Shown here: positions 35,250 to 50,200 of the stretch, piece by piece
Numbering within the stretch: position 1 is the stretch's first letter
How the letters are laid out: the number at the start of each line of letters is the position of its first letter
NCBI RefSeq assembly: GCF_021347895.1
Contig: NC_067124.1
Span: forward strand, 17,970,521-18,034,520
From: Acanthochromis polyacanthus
Taxonomy: Eukaryota; Chordata; Actinopteri; Pomacentridae
Direction of reading: 5' to 3'
Length of the DNA stretch: 64,000 nucleotides
Made by a program: the position numbers and the translations under genes
Notes under the pieces: model-generated
Database searches by the model: none
What the model saw: only the letters and a program-made list of their open reading frames with translations
What the model was told of the DNA's origin: nothing

Positions 35250-36863
35250 CAGGTAAAAAGCCAGAAAAATTAGAAATATTTCATAAACTTGATTTATTTC
35301 CGTAATTGCGAACAAGGTATAACTTTTAGCAGTTATATGTAATCATTGCACGCAGACTGATGACTTCAAATGTTTATTTAATTTAATTTTGATGATCCAT
35401 AGGTGGCAACAAATGAAAATCCGACATTCGTGGGTCAGAAAATTAGGAATATTGTGAAATGGGTCCAGTTTGAAGACACCTGGTGCCACCCACTAAACCA
35501 GCTGATTAACTCAAAACACCTGCAAAGGGCTTTAAATGGTCTCTCAGTCCAGTTCTGAAGCTTACACAAAACATGGGGAGACTTCAGATTTGACAGCTGT
35601 CCAAAAGGCAACCAATTGACACATTGCACAAGGAGGGCAAGACTCAAAAGGTTATTGCTGAAAAAGGTTGGCTGTTCTCAAAGCTCTGTGTCCAAACACA
35701 TTAATGGAGAGGCAAAGGTAGGAAAAACTGTGGTAGGAAAAAAGTGTACAAGCGACAGGATCACCGCGCCCTGGTGAAGATTGTGAAAAAAAACCCATTC
35801 AAAAATGTGGGGGAGATTCACAAGGACTGGACTGCTGCAGGAGTCAGTGCTTCAAATCCACCACCAAGAGACGCATGAAAGACATGGGTTTCAACTGCCG
35901 CATACCTCGTGTCAAGCCTCTTTTGAACAAGAAACAGCGCGCAAAGCGTCTCACCTGGGCTAAGGAAAAAAAGAGCTGGACTGCAGCTGAGTGGTCCAAA
36001 GTTATGTTTTCTGATGAAAGCAAAATTTGGCAATTGCCTTTGGAATCGAGGTCCCAGAGTCTGGAGGAGGACCAGGAGAGGCACAGGAATCCACGTTGCC
36101 TGAAGTCTAGTGTGAAGTTTTCCACCATCAGTGATGGGTTGGGGTGCCATGTCATCTGCTGGTGTCGGTCCACTTTTCCTGAGATCCAGGTCAACGCAAG
36201 CCGTCTACCACAAGTTTTAGAGCACTTCATGCTTACCTGCTGCTGACCTGCTTATGGAGGTGGGGATTTTATGTTCCAACAGGACTTGGCGCCTGCACAC
36301 AGTGCCAAACTCTACCAGTGCCTGGTTAAGGACCATGATATTTCCTGTACTCAATTGGCCAGCCCAACTGCGCCCGACCTTAGCCCATCAAAATCTGTGG
36401 GGTATTGTTAAGAGGAAGATGCAGAATGCCAGACCCAAAAATGCAGAAGAGCTGAAGGCCACTATCAAAGCAACCTGGGCTCTCATAACACCTGAGCAGT
36501 GCCAGAAACTGATCGACTCCATGCCACGCCGCATTAATGCAGTCATTGAGGCAAAAGGAGCTCCAACCAAGTATTGAGTACTGTACATGCTCATATTTTT
36601 CACGTTCATACTTTCAGTTGGCCAACATTTCTACAAATCCTGTTTTTGTATTGGCCTCAGGTAATATTCTAATTTTTTGACCCACGGAAATGTCGGATTT
36701 TCATTGTTGCCACCTATGATCATCAAAATTAAATAAATAAACATTTGAAGTGCATCCAGTCTGCGTGCAATGATTACATATAATGTAAAAGTTATACCTT
36801 TGTTCGCAAATTACGGAAATAAATCAAGTTTATGAAAATATTCTAATTTCTGGCTTTTACCTG
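35250..36863 (+). mobile_element. Full-length inactive Tc1-like transposon
   Basis: A 1614-bp element with inverted ends CAGGTAAAAAGCCAGAAA and ...TTTCTGGCTTTTACCTG, each about 200 bp long. It lies between TA dinucleotides at 35248-35249 and 36864-36865. It carries a decayed transposase on the plus strand. Length and target site are as expected for Tc1. It differs from the family at 7317-10828. Confidence 0.95.
35545..36577 (+). pseudogene. Decayed Tc1-like transposase
   Basis: Pieces in several frames follow the family order: an N-terminal part with QLSKRQPIDTLHKEGKTQK-like residues (35590-35650), R.IPRVKPLLNKKQRAKRL and MFSDESKIW (35900-36030, first catalytic Asp), a GCHVICWCRS segment corresponding to the GGG.V.VWG block, then PQSPDL-like 'WPAQLRPTLAHQ' and the C-terminal LIDSMPRRINAVIEAKGAPT (36510-36569). 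At least three frameshifts make it non-functional. Confidence 0.85.
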
Positions 36864-36865
36864 TA

Positions 36866-37514
36866 CGATCCCTGCACAGTTCTGGTCTCCTACTGAAAAC
36901 CCCCAAAGGAAGGAGGATCCTAACAGATGCTGAACCCGAGTTCAGGCAAAACCAGGGAGCTTCCTCTTCTTTGTGTCAACATCTGCACTGAACATGTGTA
37001 TTTTCCATTTGTGGCAGAGAGAATTTACAGATAAAGGATTTTTTGTAGCAGGTTAACATGATACCTACAGCAGGCAAAGTTTAAAGAAGCGGAAAGAACC
37101 AGCAGGAGGATGAACAGTGAGCAGCTGAACATGCTACAGTCACATGAAAATCTGTCAGCTTAGTTTAGAAGTTGTTCACCTGCTTTTAGACAGAACTGTC
37201 TGACAGGAACTGAACCATTTTATGGCTCTGAAGCCACCAGTCTCTGGTTTACTGCCACCTCCGTTCATCTTTCATGTTTTATCATGACAGTTAAGTTCTG
37301 AATTAACATGTTAAAGTCACACAATAGAAATAAAATAAAAGAAGTGTTTCAGTCTGTCTGTGGGGCTGTAAAGAGAAAACATCCAGGACGTTTACACTGA
37401 AGCTGATGTTTTCTTGTTCATATTGAACCTGCATCTCCTGCAGATTAAACCTGACCTCATCTAAATCATCCCATTAACAACAGAAACCAGCTCAATGTTT
37501 GAACTCGTGTCAGT
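36866..37514. other. 3' flank of decr1
   Basis: No gene or repeat recognised. Confidence 0.35.
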
Positions 37515-37520
37515 TTTATT
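37515..37520 (-). promoter_or_regulatory. Probable decr1 polyadenylation signal
   Basis: AATAAA on the minus strand about 355 bases after the decr1 stop codon. Confidence 0.5.
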
Positions 37521-37873
37521 GAAACTGCTGCAGGATTAAAGTCCTTCCCTTTTAGGTCAATTACTAAACTTTAAAGAGGAAGTTTAAGCAGTGACCACAG
37601 AAAAGCTCCGATCTGAGACCTTCTACAGTATCAATATGATGAGGAAACCTCGAACACATTTCATTAAACAAATATCTGAGGTTTCAACATCAGTTTTTAC
37701 AATCAAATATATTTTGTCAGCCACACAGCTGATCGATTAATCACTGTGAAATACCTAAACTCCCAGCAACCACTCGTCACAGTATCTCATCATTATGGCA
37801 TCACCAGGTGGGTGGGGCTTCTCTGCACCGCGATCTGATTGGTTGTCACCCAATGACGAGTGTCCGGGTGATT

Positions 37874-41630
<3,757 letters not shown>

Positions 41631-42260
41631 CTTGTTAGTCAGTCTGGGTCATACCAACACGAAGCAGAAACTGGGGGGTTACAAAGAAGGTTCAGATATA
41701 AATATCTGTAACGGAACCAATAGCATGTGTGACGGAGGAGCTCGTGGGAAATGCAATTTACAGCTGAAAGTTCTATTAACACCAGAACATAATGAAAAAT
41801 AAACCAAAAGAAGTACAATTTAAACTCTGTTAAACATCCAGTAGGTGAATAAATTAATCACTAGCTTTAAAATGACTGATTTTTAGAACACCCCCTCCTC
41901 CCTCTACATTGATTCAGTCCAGATATGACGACAATCACGTGTTACCGTAATTTAGCTAAAATATGGTTGGTGGAAATAAAAGTTTGGGTTTGTTTCCAAT
42001 GGTTCCTCGGTGTCTCTCCACAAACAAACGCCACACGTCACAAGACTAATAATCAATCAATTTGCGATCGAACAGTGACGTGATTAAAGTCCTGTAACGG
42101 TCTCTGGCAGGCTTATTTTGAAGCACTTCGTGTGTTTTCGGAAAGTTACGGTATTTGTCGGTGTGGTTCGGTGTGGCTCGGAGTGGTCCGACAGAGCCGA
42201 AGCTGCGGGTCATTCAGCGGGACTGATCAATCAGCAGTAGCTCCTGATGATCGATCACAG
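41631..42260. promoter_or_regulatory. Shared decr1/pmvk promoter region
   Basis: The decr1 and pmvk start codons point away from each other across about 630 bases. No TATA box is evident. Candidate sites are an E box CACGTG at 41936-41941, a CRE-like TGACGTGA at 42076-42083 and CCAAT at about 41717 and 41998. Both genes act in lipid metabolism, so co-regulation is possible, but this is inference. Confidence 0.5.
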
Positions 42261-44512
42261 ATGGACCTTCCTGAGAGTTCTGAGGTTCCTCAGCTGGTTC
42301 TGGTGTTCAGTGGGAAGAGGAAGTCGGGGAAGGATTTTGTGACGGACCGGATTCAGCAGCGGTAAATACCTGAAGTTCACAGCCACCATCTGATGTCACA
42401 CCACCTGTGGCTGCCGTTGACGTCACAGTAACACCTGAGACAGTTCACCTGTTTGATCTACTTTTGTTGCAGTTTGGGCTCTGAGGTCTGCTGCATCCTG
42501 CGACTGTCGGGACCACTGAAGCAGCAGTATGCTCAGGTAAGCCACTAACCGGTTACAATGGCTACACAGTCACACTGCACCTGTTGTCATGGTCCCACCA
42601 GTACACTGCGCTTGTTGCCATGGTTACACCGACACACCGCACCTGTTCTCATGATTATACCTTCACACTACTGCGGTCAAGCCAGCCGCCTCTCGTTTCT
42701 CCGTAGTCAAGCCAGCCGCTCCTACATTTTCAGTGCGCTCTTACCGTCAGCTTACGGTAAATGCACGACCGCGCATCAACTATTTCCGGTTTAAAAAATA
42801 AAGCGCTGCATTCGCAGATCATGTATTATGCAGCGATGTTTTAAGTAACCGACTCAGCTTAACTGTTAACTATCAAATTGTACGGCTAATATTTACACTA
42901 AATAAATAGCTTGAAGTATAAGAAGCTGGAAACTTGTTTATCTATCTATCTGTCTATCTTAAAAATTGTGAATTCAAATAAAAAGTGATGTGTGTCATCC
43001 CGGTGATCTATTAGTGTGATAATAAAATAAACCTCAGTCGAAAAGTCACATGATCTGGACCGTAATGAGAAGACATGCTGATATTTACATTAAAAAATGT
43101 TTAATTTTTTGCTTTAAAATCTTTTAAGCCAAACTATTTCTTCTTCTTTGGCGTATGCTGACCAGGTAAGGTAGGATTGTGATTCTGCATTAGTTTGGGG
43201 TCAATAAGTCACATGACCTGCAAGCTATTGAGCTAAAATGCTAATATTTACTGTAAAAAAAACTGTTAAAAATCAATAATGTCCTAAAATCAAATATAAA
43301 TTGCCATATGTTGACCATCTTTAGTAGCACTATCATTCTGCATTAGTTTGGGGTCAATACGTCACATGACCTGAGAGCTATTGAGCTAAAATGCTAATAC
43401 TTACTGTAAAAAATTAATAATAAATTCATTAAGTTTCCAAATGGAATAAAAAGCAGCGCTTTATTTTTTAAACCGGAAATAGTTGATGCGCGGTCGTGCA
43501 TTTACCGTAAGCTGACGGTAAGAGCGCACTGAAAATGTAGGAGCGGCTGGCTTGACTACGGAGAAACGAGAGGCGGCTGGCTTGACCGCAGTCTTCACAC
43601 TGCACCTGTTGCCAGGTTTACACAATCACACTGCACCTGCTACCATGGTTACACCATCAGACTGCACCTATTTCCATGCTTATGCATCACATCATATTTG
43701 CTCACCTGTCACCTGTAGCCATGGCAACAGGTGAGTAAGTACAGTGTGATGTGTACTTGCTCACCTGTTGCCATGGTCACCCTCACCTGTATTGTGCTGG
43801 TTCTGCAGGAACATGGTCTGGATCTGGACCAGCTGCTGGGTTCTGGTCCTTACAAGGAGCGTTACCGGGCTGACATGATCCACTGGGGAGAGACTCGGCG
43901 CCTCCAGGATCCTGGATTCTTCTGTCGCCTGGCAACCAGAGGGGCCCGGCAACCTGTGTGGGTACGTTAGCAACATCACTGCAGCTGCTTGGCAACACAG
44001 CAGTAGCTCTATAGCAACTGCAGGGTGGTAGTTTTAGAAGCAACCTAATTGGTCAGCTCCTTTACCTGCAATGATGTCATTGGTCAAACAGTCAGTGATC
44101 TGATCTGCTATGGGACTGGTCAGGTGGTGAGTGATGCTCGGCGGTTGTCAGATCTGCAGTGGTTCCAGTCCAAGTTTCCCCGACAGACTCAGTGTGTGAG
44201 AGTCCAAAGTTCAGAAGAGACCAGGACACAGAGGGGGTGGAGCTTCACCGCAGGTAAGACCACCTGTCTGTCTCTACCTGTGTCTCTGACTCCACCTGTA
44301 TGTATCTACCTGTGTCTCTCTGACTCCACCTGTCTGTCTCACCTGTGTGTCTCTCAGGTGTGGATGATGCTGAGTCAGAGTGCGGGTTGGACAGCGGTGT
44401 ACAGTTTGATTGGATCATCACTAACGATGGAGACGCTCCCTCGTTAGACGAACAGCTGCAGCCAGTCCTAAAGCTGGCAGAGGAAGCATCATCATCCATC
44501 AGTCGCAGCTGA
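42261..44512 (+). CDS. pmvk: Phosphomevalonate kinase, 5 exons
   Basis: PMVK turns mevalonate-5-phosphate and ATP into mevalonate-5-diphosphate in the isoprenoid and sterol pathway. Coding exons: 42261-42361, 42473-42536, 43809-43961, 44124-44253 and 44358-44512; total 603 nt, 200 residues (human 192). The start gives [20 protein letters not shown], with the ATP-binding [59 protein letters not shown] and [12 protein letters not shown] follow in family order. All introns are GT/AG and the frame is intact. Intron 2 carries a 923-bp foldback element. Convergent with tpm3. Confidence 0.97.
42560..43800. repeat. Intronic minisatellite around the foldback insertion
   Basis: Units of the type CACACTGCACCTGTTGCCATGGTTACACCAT occur before (about 42568-42669) and after (about 43593-43790) the insertion at 42670-43592, diverged at several positions. 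The foldback element inserted inside this array. Confidence 0.7.
42670..43592. mobile_element. Foldback element with 9-bp target duplication
   Basis: The perfect-looking terminal inverted repeats of about 137 bp start ACTGCGGTCAAGCCAGCC (42670) and end with the complement (43592). Flanking direct repeats CTTCACACT, 9 bp, lie at 42661-42669 and 43593-43601. The interior has no coding frame but has a tandem subrepeat: TTCTGCATTAGTTTGGGG...GCTAAAATGCTAATA.TTACTG at about 43182-43255 and again 153 bases later, with a weaker third unit near 43030-43090. Nine-base duplications with long terminal repeats suggest a Mutator-like (MULE) origin, but the flanking minisatellite could mimic a duplication. 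Confidence 0.82.
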
Positions 44513-45116
44513 TCATCACTGATTAATAACTGCTGATCATTGATACTCAGGATCAGCTGATCAATTATGAAAAACTCTTTCAGTCCTCTTTCAGGCTAAT
44601 CAATAAATAAGTATTGCTTGATCAAGTTGGTGAGTCAGACTCACCTGAGCAGGTGAAACATCCAAAGCCAAGTATCTAAATCAAATCTTTATCGACAAAC
44701 ATCAGATCAGTTGTTCCTGACTCAATAACCAGGTCACATCTGTCAGATCTGCAGGTGACTCGGGCTGAGCATATACAGAACAAAGTAATCTCACTACTGA
44801 GCAGGTGTACAAGACTACAGCTCACTCAGATGTATCACTACAGGTCGACCAGCAGGTGGCACTGCTCTGAATAATGAAGCAGAAACAGACTCCGCCTCCA
44901 GACTGAACCAACTCACCTGGTGAAGGATCAAATAAAAAACAGAACCTGGAACATGTTTCATTAAGTGTTGTGGTTCATACCAGCAGGTAAACTTCAGGTC
45001 GGTGTCTTCATGTTGAACACCACAACATCATGAACTTTGGGTAATTCCCTCAGAAAGTGTCCTTAGAACCAGAACCTTTAAATAGTGTGTTTGCTGCCTT
45101 TGAGTGGCTAATTCTG
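44513..45116 (+). other. pmvk 3' UTR and flank
   Basis: Candidate AATAAA signals lie at about 44602 and 44932. No other gene seen. Confidence 0.4.
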
Positions 45117-45323
45117 TTAAACCCTCTTGTTGTCGTCTTTTATGGACACCAAAAATGTTGTTTCCTTGTCTGAAAAAATCTTCAAATTTCTGAAAATTTG
45201 GAAAAAAAGTTTCATTAAAAACATCCCCCAAATTTGACAAGAAATTTCTTGTAAATATTTTCCAAAAAAATGACTAAAAATCTTCCAAAAAAAAAAAAAA
45301 TCTAAAAATATCTAATGTGATTA

Positions 45324-46213
45324 CAGGGTGGGGCAGCAAAAATGTCCTGTCAGGTAAAAACAACTATAAATGTGTATAACTTTTGTATTCTTTGGAATTT
45401 TGAACTGATTTCTTGAAGAACACAAATTTAAAGCTTTCAGAGCATATTGATTCAATATGTCCTCCATCAGCCATGATGGAGGCCTCGATACAGCCTCTGA
45501 AAGAGGCACAGGCCCTCCTGATATCCTCCTTGGGGTAGGCCTCCCATTCCCTGGAGAATGCAGCCTTAAGTAAATCCATATTGGCATGAGGGGTGGCATT
45601 AGTCCTCAACTCAATGGTGCCCCATCAGAAGAAATCCAGGGGGTTTAGATCAGGTGAGCTCGGGGTCCAAATGCCTTTGGGCCAGAAGTTCGCCATATTC
45701 TACTCGCAGAACTTTTGGACCTTGATTGATGTGTGAGCAGGAGCCCCATCTTGCTGCCACACATAGTTGTTGTCAGGGTAGGTGGCCTTCAGCCGGGGCA
45801 AAACGGTGTATCTCAGAACTTTGTAGGACACATCAGCCCCAATTTTCTGATCTGGCTTGAAGAAGTAGAGTGGCATCTTATTGCCATCTGAGCTCAAGAC
45901 TCCCAGGACCATCTGGAGTTCTCTTGGTGCCCAAACTGGATTGTCTGGCATGCTGGATGCGGCGAATGGTCCTCTCACTGATGCCAGCAATCTTGGCAAT
46001 GTCCTTCTGAGGGATTTGGGCATCCAGGAGATCACAAACCCTATTGCGTTTTGCTTGTTGCTTGCTCACTTCACAATGCACCAAGGTCTGACAAATATTA
46101 AAAAGATTGGTTAAAGGTAAGGAAATTTGATTTTAATTATTGTTTTTATTACCCTCACCGTTTGGGCAGGACATTCAAATTTGTCAATAGGATATTTTTG
46201 CTTCCCCACCCTG
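45324..46213 (-). mobile_element. Internally deleted mariner/Tc1-superfamily element
   Basis: Inverted ends CAGGGTGGGGCAGCAAAAAT and ...ATTTTTGCTTCCCCACCCTG lie between TA at 45322-45323 and 46214-46215. At 890 bp it is shorter than an intact element. The transposase frame on the minus strand jumps from the N-terminal helix-turn-helix to the second half of the catalytic domain, so the middle is deleted. Confidence 0.92.
45364..46084 (-). pseudogene. Deleted mariner-type transposase
   Basis: The minus-strand start at 46084 reads MVHCEVSKQQAKRNRVCDLL and an HTH (QKDIAKIAGISERTIRRI). Then, after a frame change near 45960, come PRELQMVLGVLSSDGNKMPL, YVWQQDGAPAHTS (second catalytic Asp), FWPKGIWTPSSPDLNPLDFF (third acidic residue region) and EWEAYPKEDIRRACASF near the end. 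The part with the first catalytic Asp is missing. It resembles the WQQDGAPAHTS/PPSSPDLNPLD class of the IS630-Tc1-mariner group. Non-functional. Confidence 0.85.
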
Positions 46214-46464
46214 TACATATGTCTAATATTTTCTTCAAGAACATTCACCAAAAAAAAAAAAAAAAAAAACTAAATCCAGCAAATTTCGCTGGATTTTGGT
46301 TGATTTTTTTGTGAATGCTTTTAAAGAAACTTTTTCTTTCCACCAAAAATGTTCAGTAATTTCCCAAAAACGTGGACATTGGAAGTTTCATTGTGAAAAA
46401 TATATTTTTTCCCCACAGTTTCAAACTTTAAAATGGGTCAATTTGACCTTGGAAAACACGAGGG

Positions 46465-47276
46465 TTAACAGCAGTGAGTCCGTTTCACTGTTTAACACAA
46501 ACTTCATGTTCGGAAATGTTTTAATAAAATCACCTGTAAAAATAAACATCCACAGATCAATAAAACCTCAGTTTGTGTTTGGGTCTATATACCAGTGCTT
46601 TTATTTTATAAAATCCTGTCATGGTTTATTACAATGAGCTGTGACATCAGCACAGCGATGACATCATCATCATGATCATCAGGTAACAACTTTATGTCAT
46701 CAGGTCAAAGGCAGGAAAATTGGGGGGGCATGTCTCCGACGTCTGATTGGCCCCTGGTTCATGTTTGGCAGTGGAATGCCTCGCTGTGATTGGCTCATTC
46801 CTTAAGCCATGCCCCCCAGGAACTAAAACAACAAATCATTGGCTAACAGGATATATTGGCTCTAATCAATCAATTATTGGCAACAAAAACTAATGAGAGC
46901 AACAAGAAACCGTTAAGACAAACACTTAATTAGTTAATTAGTTCTTAACGAGAGGGGGCTGTAAGTCTGTTAAACTCCCTTTAGACAAAAACACACCAGC
47001 TGCTCCTCATGTGGACCCCCGGACCCTCCCACTAATAATACTGGGGGGAGGAGGAGTAGGTAAGGGGGAGGAGGAGGAGTAGGTAAGGGGGAGGAAGAGG
47101 AGGAGAGGAAGATAAAGCAAAACTCCAAACGTGACTCAAAAGTTCAGAGAAGGAATGTGTGAATCAGGAATCATTCAGGGGGAATGTTTGACCTGCTCAC
47201 CTCCACCTGGGAAGGGGGAGGAAGGTGAGGAGGAGGTTTTGGCCACAGGTGAGGTTTAAGGGGAGGGAGGGGGCGT
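46465..47276 (-). other. Probable tpm3 3' UTR
   Basis: Candidate AATAAA signals on the minus strand lie near 46601 and 46625, about 650 bases after the stop. GGGGA/GAGGAGG-rich DNA lies at 47040-47110 and 47215-47275. I did not find an alternative tropomyosin exon 9d (DELYAQKLKYK type) here. Confidence 0.45.
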
Positions 47277-50200
47277 TCAGCAGGAGTTCAGCTCCTCCAT
47301 CGTCTGATTCAGCGTCGCCTGAAGCTCCATGTTGGCGTTTCTGGCTGAAGTCAGAGAGTCTGAAACAAACAATCGGTCTGTCTGTCAGTCACTGATAATC
47401 ATTTTAACATCAATACATCCTGTCATCAATAACCCCGATCTCTACTCAATACTTCCTGCTCTGGAAGTGAATGTGGTGACTATTTCATGCAAGCTGCAGA
47501 TTACTGATCAGTTATTAATCGCCGATAAGCATCAATCAGTACTGATCTGTCTGACCTTCCAGATCGTCGATGGTTTTCTCCAGTTTTGCCACAGTACGCT
47601 CAGCAAACTCAGCTCTGTTCTCAGCCTGAAACACAGCAGGACAGGTGAGAGGGTCACAAAGGAGAAGGTCACAGGTGAGAGGTGTTTTTGGAATTATGTG
47701 ATCAGTGACTCACCTCCTTCAGCTTGTTGCTCAGGCTCCTGATCTCCTCCTCATACCTGTCCTCCTTCTGACAGTACTGAGACAGAGACACACAGGTAAG
47801 GACAGTCAGCTGATCTCAGGTCAGCTGGTCCTCATTATTTTGCATGTTAACCTGAAAACCTGCTAGTTAGTTCAAGAACCAACAACTGAAACCCCGATCA
47901 GAGAGAATCATAGATCTTCTGATGTTTGGTTCTATCAACATCACTATTTGTTCAGGTGTCATTTTAAGGAGAACAAATCTATATCTCTCATGAGATCCTC
48001 TAAAACCAGAACCTTCTTCCTCCTGGTTCTGACTCTCCAGGACTGACTCAGCTGAGACCAACAGTGAAACGTTCAGAGAGATTTCAGATGACATGCAGGC
48101 AGTGTTGAGGAAAATCAAACCGACTGGATCAATTAAATAAATTCAGCATGTCTCGAACAGTGGACAGAGGAGCAAGTCGTTGAAGGCACAGTCTACATGG
48201 TGAAACATGTAAATTAAATTTTGACAATAATAAATCTTCATCTCTCGTCAGATCCTATAAAGCAGAGGAGGAAGATGTTGTAAGATACATTCAGCACGGT
48301 CAAACATCTTTCTACAGCTGATGAGCAGAGTAGAGCAGAGAGAAAAAGTCTAGAGAGGAAACATGGAGATAGTTTAACATCTACAGTATGAGGAGACATT
48401 TGTTCCAGTGTTGGTAACAGCTGTGGACTCATGGAGACATGTTGATTCCAGGTTTTTACATTTTTGTAAAATAAAGAGAAATGAGTCCACAGTGAGGCGA
48501 AACCAGCTGGAGTTCAGACGGTTTATAAACTGTGATGAGGCTTCGCTGTAAATCTGAATAAACTGCTGTGATCCACATGAACCAAACAAACAAATCAAAC
48601 TCCAACAAGCAGATATTTACAACGGTGGTTGAACACTAAGCTAAATATATTAAATAACTCCGTTTTAATATTACCAGCTGCGGTGTCAGCAGGTATAAAT
48701 CGACCTGCAGATGTGACACACCTGCAGCAGGAGTTTCTCCTCCTACCTTTTCAGATTGGGCCTCCAGAGACTTTGAACTAGTGAAGACAGTTTTCAGCTC
48801 CTCCTCCAGCTCCCGACTCTTACTGCAGGTCACATGACAGGACACACTGCATCAGACAGGTGCCGTCTGCAGCCAGGTGTGTTTTCAGGTGTTATGTGTT
48901 GCCTGCAGCAGGTAAAGTCATGCACAGAGCAGCAGCAGCAGGAAGAGGAGGAGGAGGAGGAGCTGAAGCAGCAGGTAAAGGTCAGAGGTCAGGAGGAGGA
49001 GCTCCATGGCTCTGACTGACAGCAGGTGGAAGGTCAGGTGACCCTCAGGTCAGGTGTACCTTGTCCTCAGACGCCTGCAGGCTCTTCAGTGAGTGGTCGA
49101 AGCTCCTCAGCTGCTCCTCCAGCCTCCGAACCTTACTGTTAGAAAGGTGAGACAGGTGGCAGCACATGCAGCGGGTTTCCATGGAAACACAGGTACATCA
49201 GAGCGCTATTAGTCAAGCAGTGACATCATACTGAGATAGTCTGACACATATCTCTATATGGTCAGAGCATCCTGGTTACCCAAGTTTATACAGCAGCATC
49301 AGAGTAGCAGCTAGCGCACATGCAGGTGTATCACTTTATTAGGAACACCTGTTCACCCTGACCACACCTGTTCACGGTTGTTGTTAATGTCTGACTTTTA
49401 TGTTCACTGGTGTTCCAAATATTCCAACCAGCTCAGGTGTGTCAGTAAAAAGAATAATAGAAACAGAGTAAACAACAGCTGTACCTAATAAAGTGACACT
49501 AAAAGGAGAAAGTCTGTATGTTTGTTATCAGCAGCTCAGCTCCGTGTGTGTGTGTGTGTGTTGCGTTAACCTCTCGGCATGCTCAGCTTTGTCTTCAGCT
49601 CGTTCCAGCTCTCCTTCCACAATCACCAGTTTACGAGCCACCTGTCAGACAAACACAAACGTCATTTGACCTGCAGCATCACCGACAGGAAGCACGCTAA
49701 TAAGAAGCATGCTAACAGGAAGCATGCTAGCAGGAAATGTGTTATTATATGCAGTACTCAGTGTGTCATGTGTGCCTGGTGTTTGTACTGTGTGTATAAG
49801 AATACACAGTACTCGGTGCAGTACCTCCTCATACTTGCGGTCGGCCTCCTCAGCGATCTGTTTGGCCTCCCTCAGCTGAACCTCCAGCAGCTCCATCTTC
49901 TCTTCGTCCTTCAGAGCTCTGTTCTCGATCACCTTCATCCCTCTGAATGGGGGAGACAGGTGAGGAGAGACATGAGTAAGACAGGTGAGGGGAAGCAGTT
50001 GAGACCAGACCGCTGAGAGATGAAGGTCCACAGAGCTGCTACAGTATTTAAAACACCTGAATGATCAGCTGTATGAGCCTCTTTTGAGAAACCAGAGTCA
50101 GATGTGTTGCCAGTGTCAGATGTGTAGTAGCAGTAGTACTAGCAGTATTAGTACAGGCAGTACTGTGTTGGTACCTCTCGCTCTCGTCGGCAGCCTTCTC

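Larger units (their letters stand above)
45121..46464. mobile_element. TTAA-flanked MITE (piggyBac-like) carrying a mariner copy
   Basis: The ends are ACCCTCTTGTTGTC at the left and ...AAACACGAGGG at the right, between TTAA at 45117-45120 and 46465-46468. TTAA duplication with CCC/GGG ends is the piggyBac hallmark. The right sub-terminal region has TTTAAAATGGGTCAATTTGACC. The host element would be only about 450 bp without the nested mariner-type element at 45324-46213. Another copy's left end is at 13404. Confidence 0.78.
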
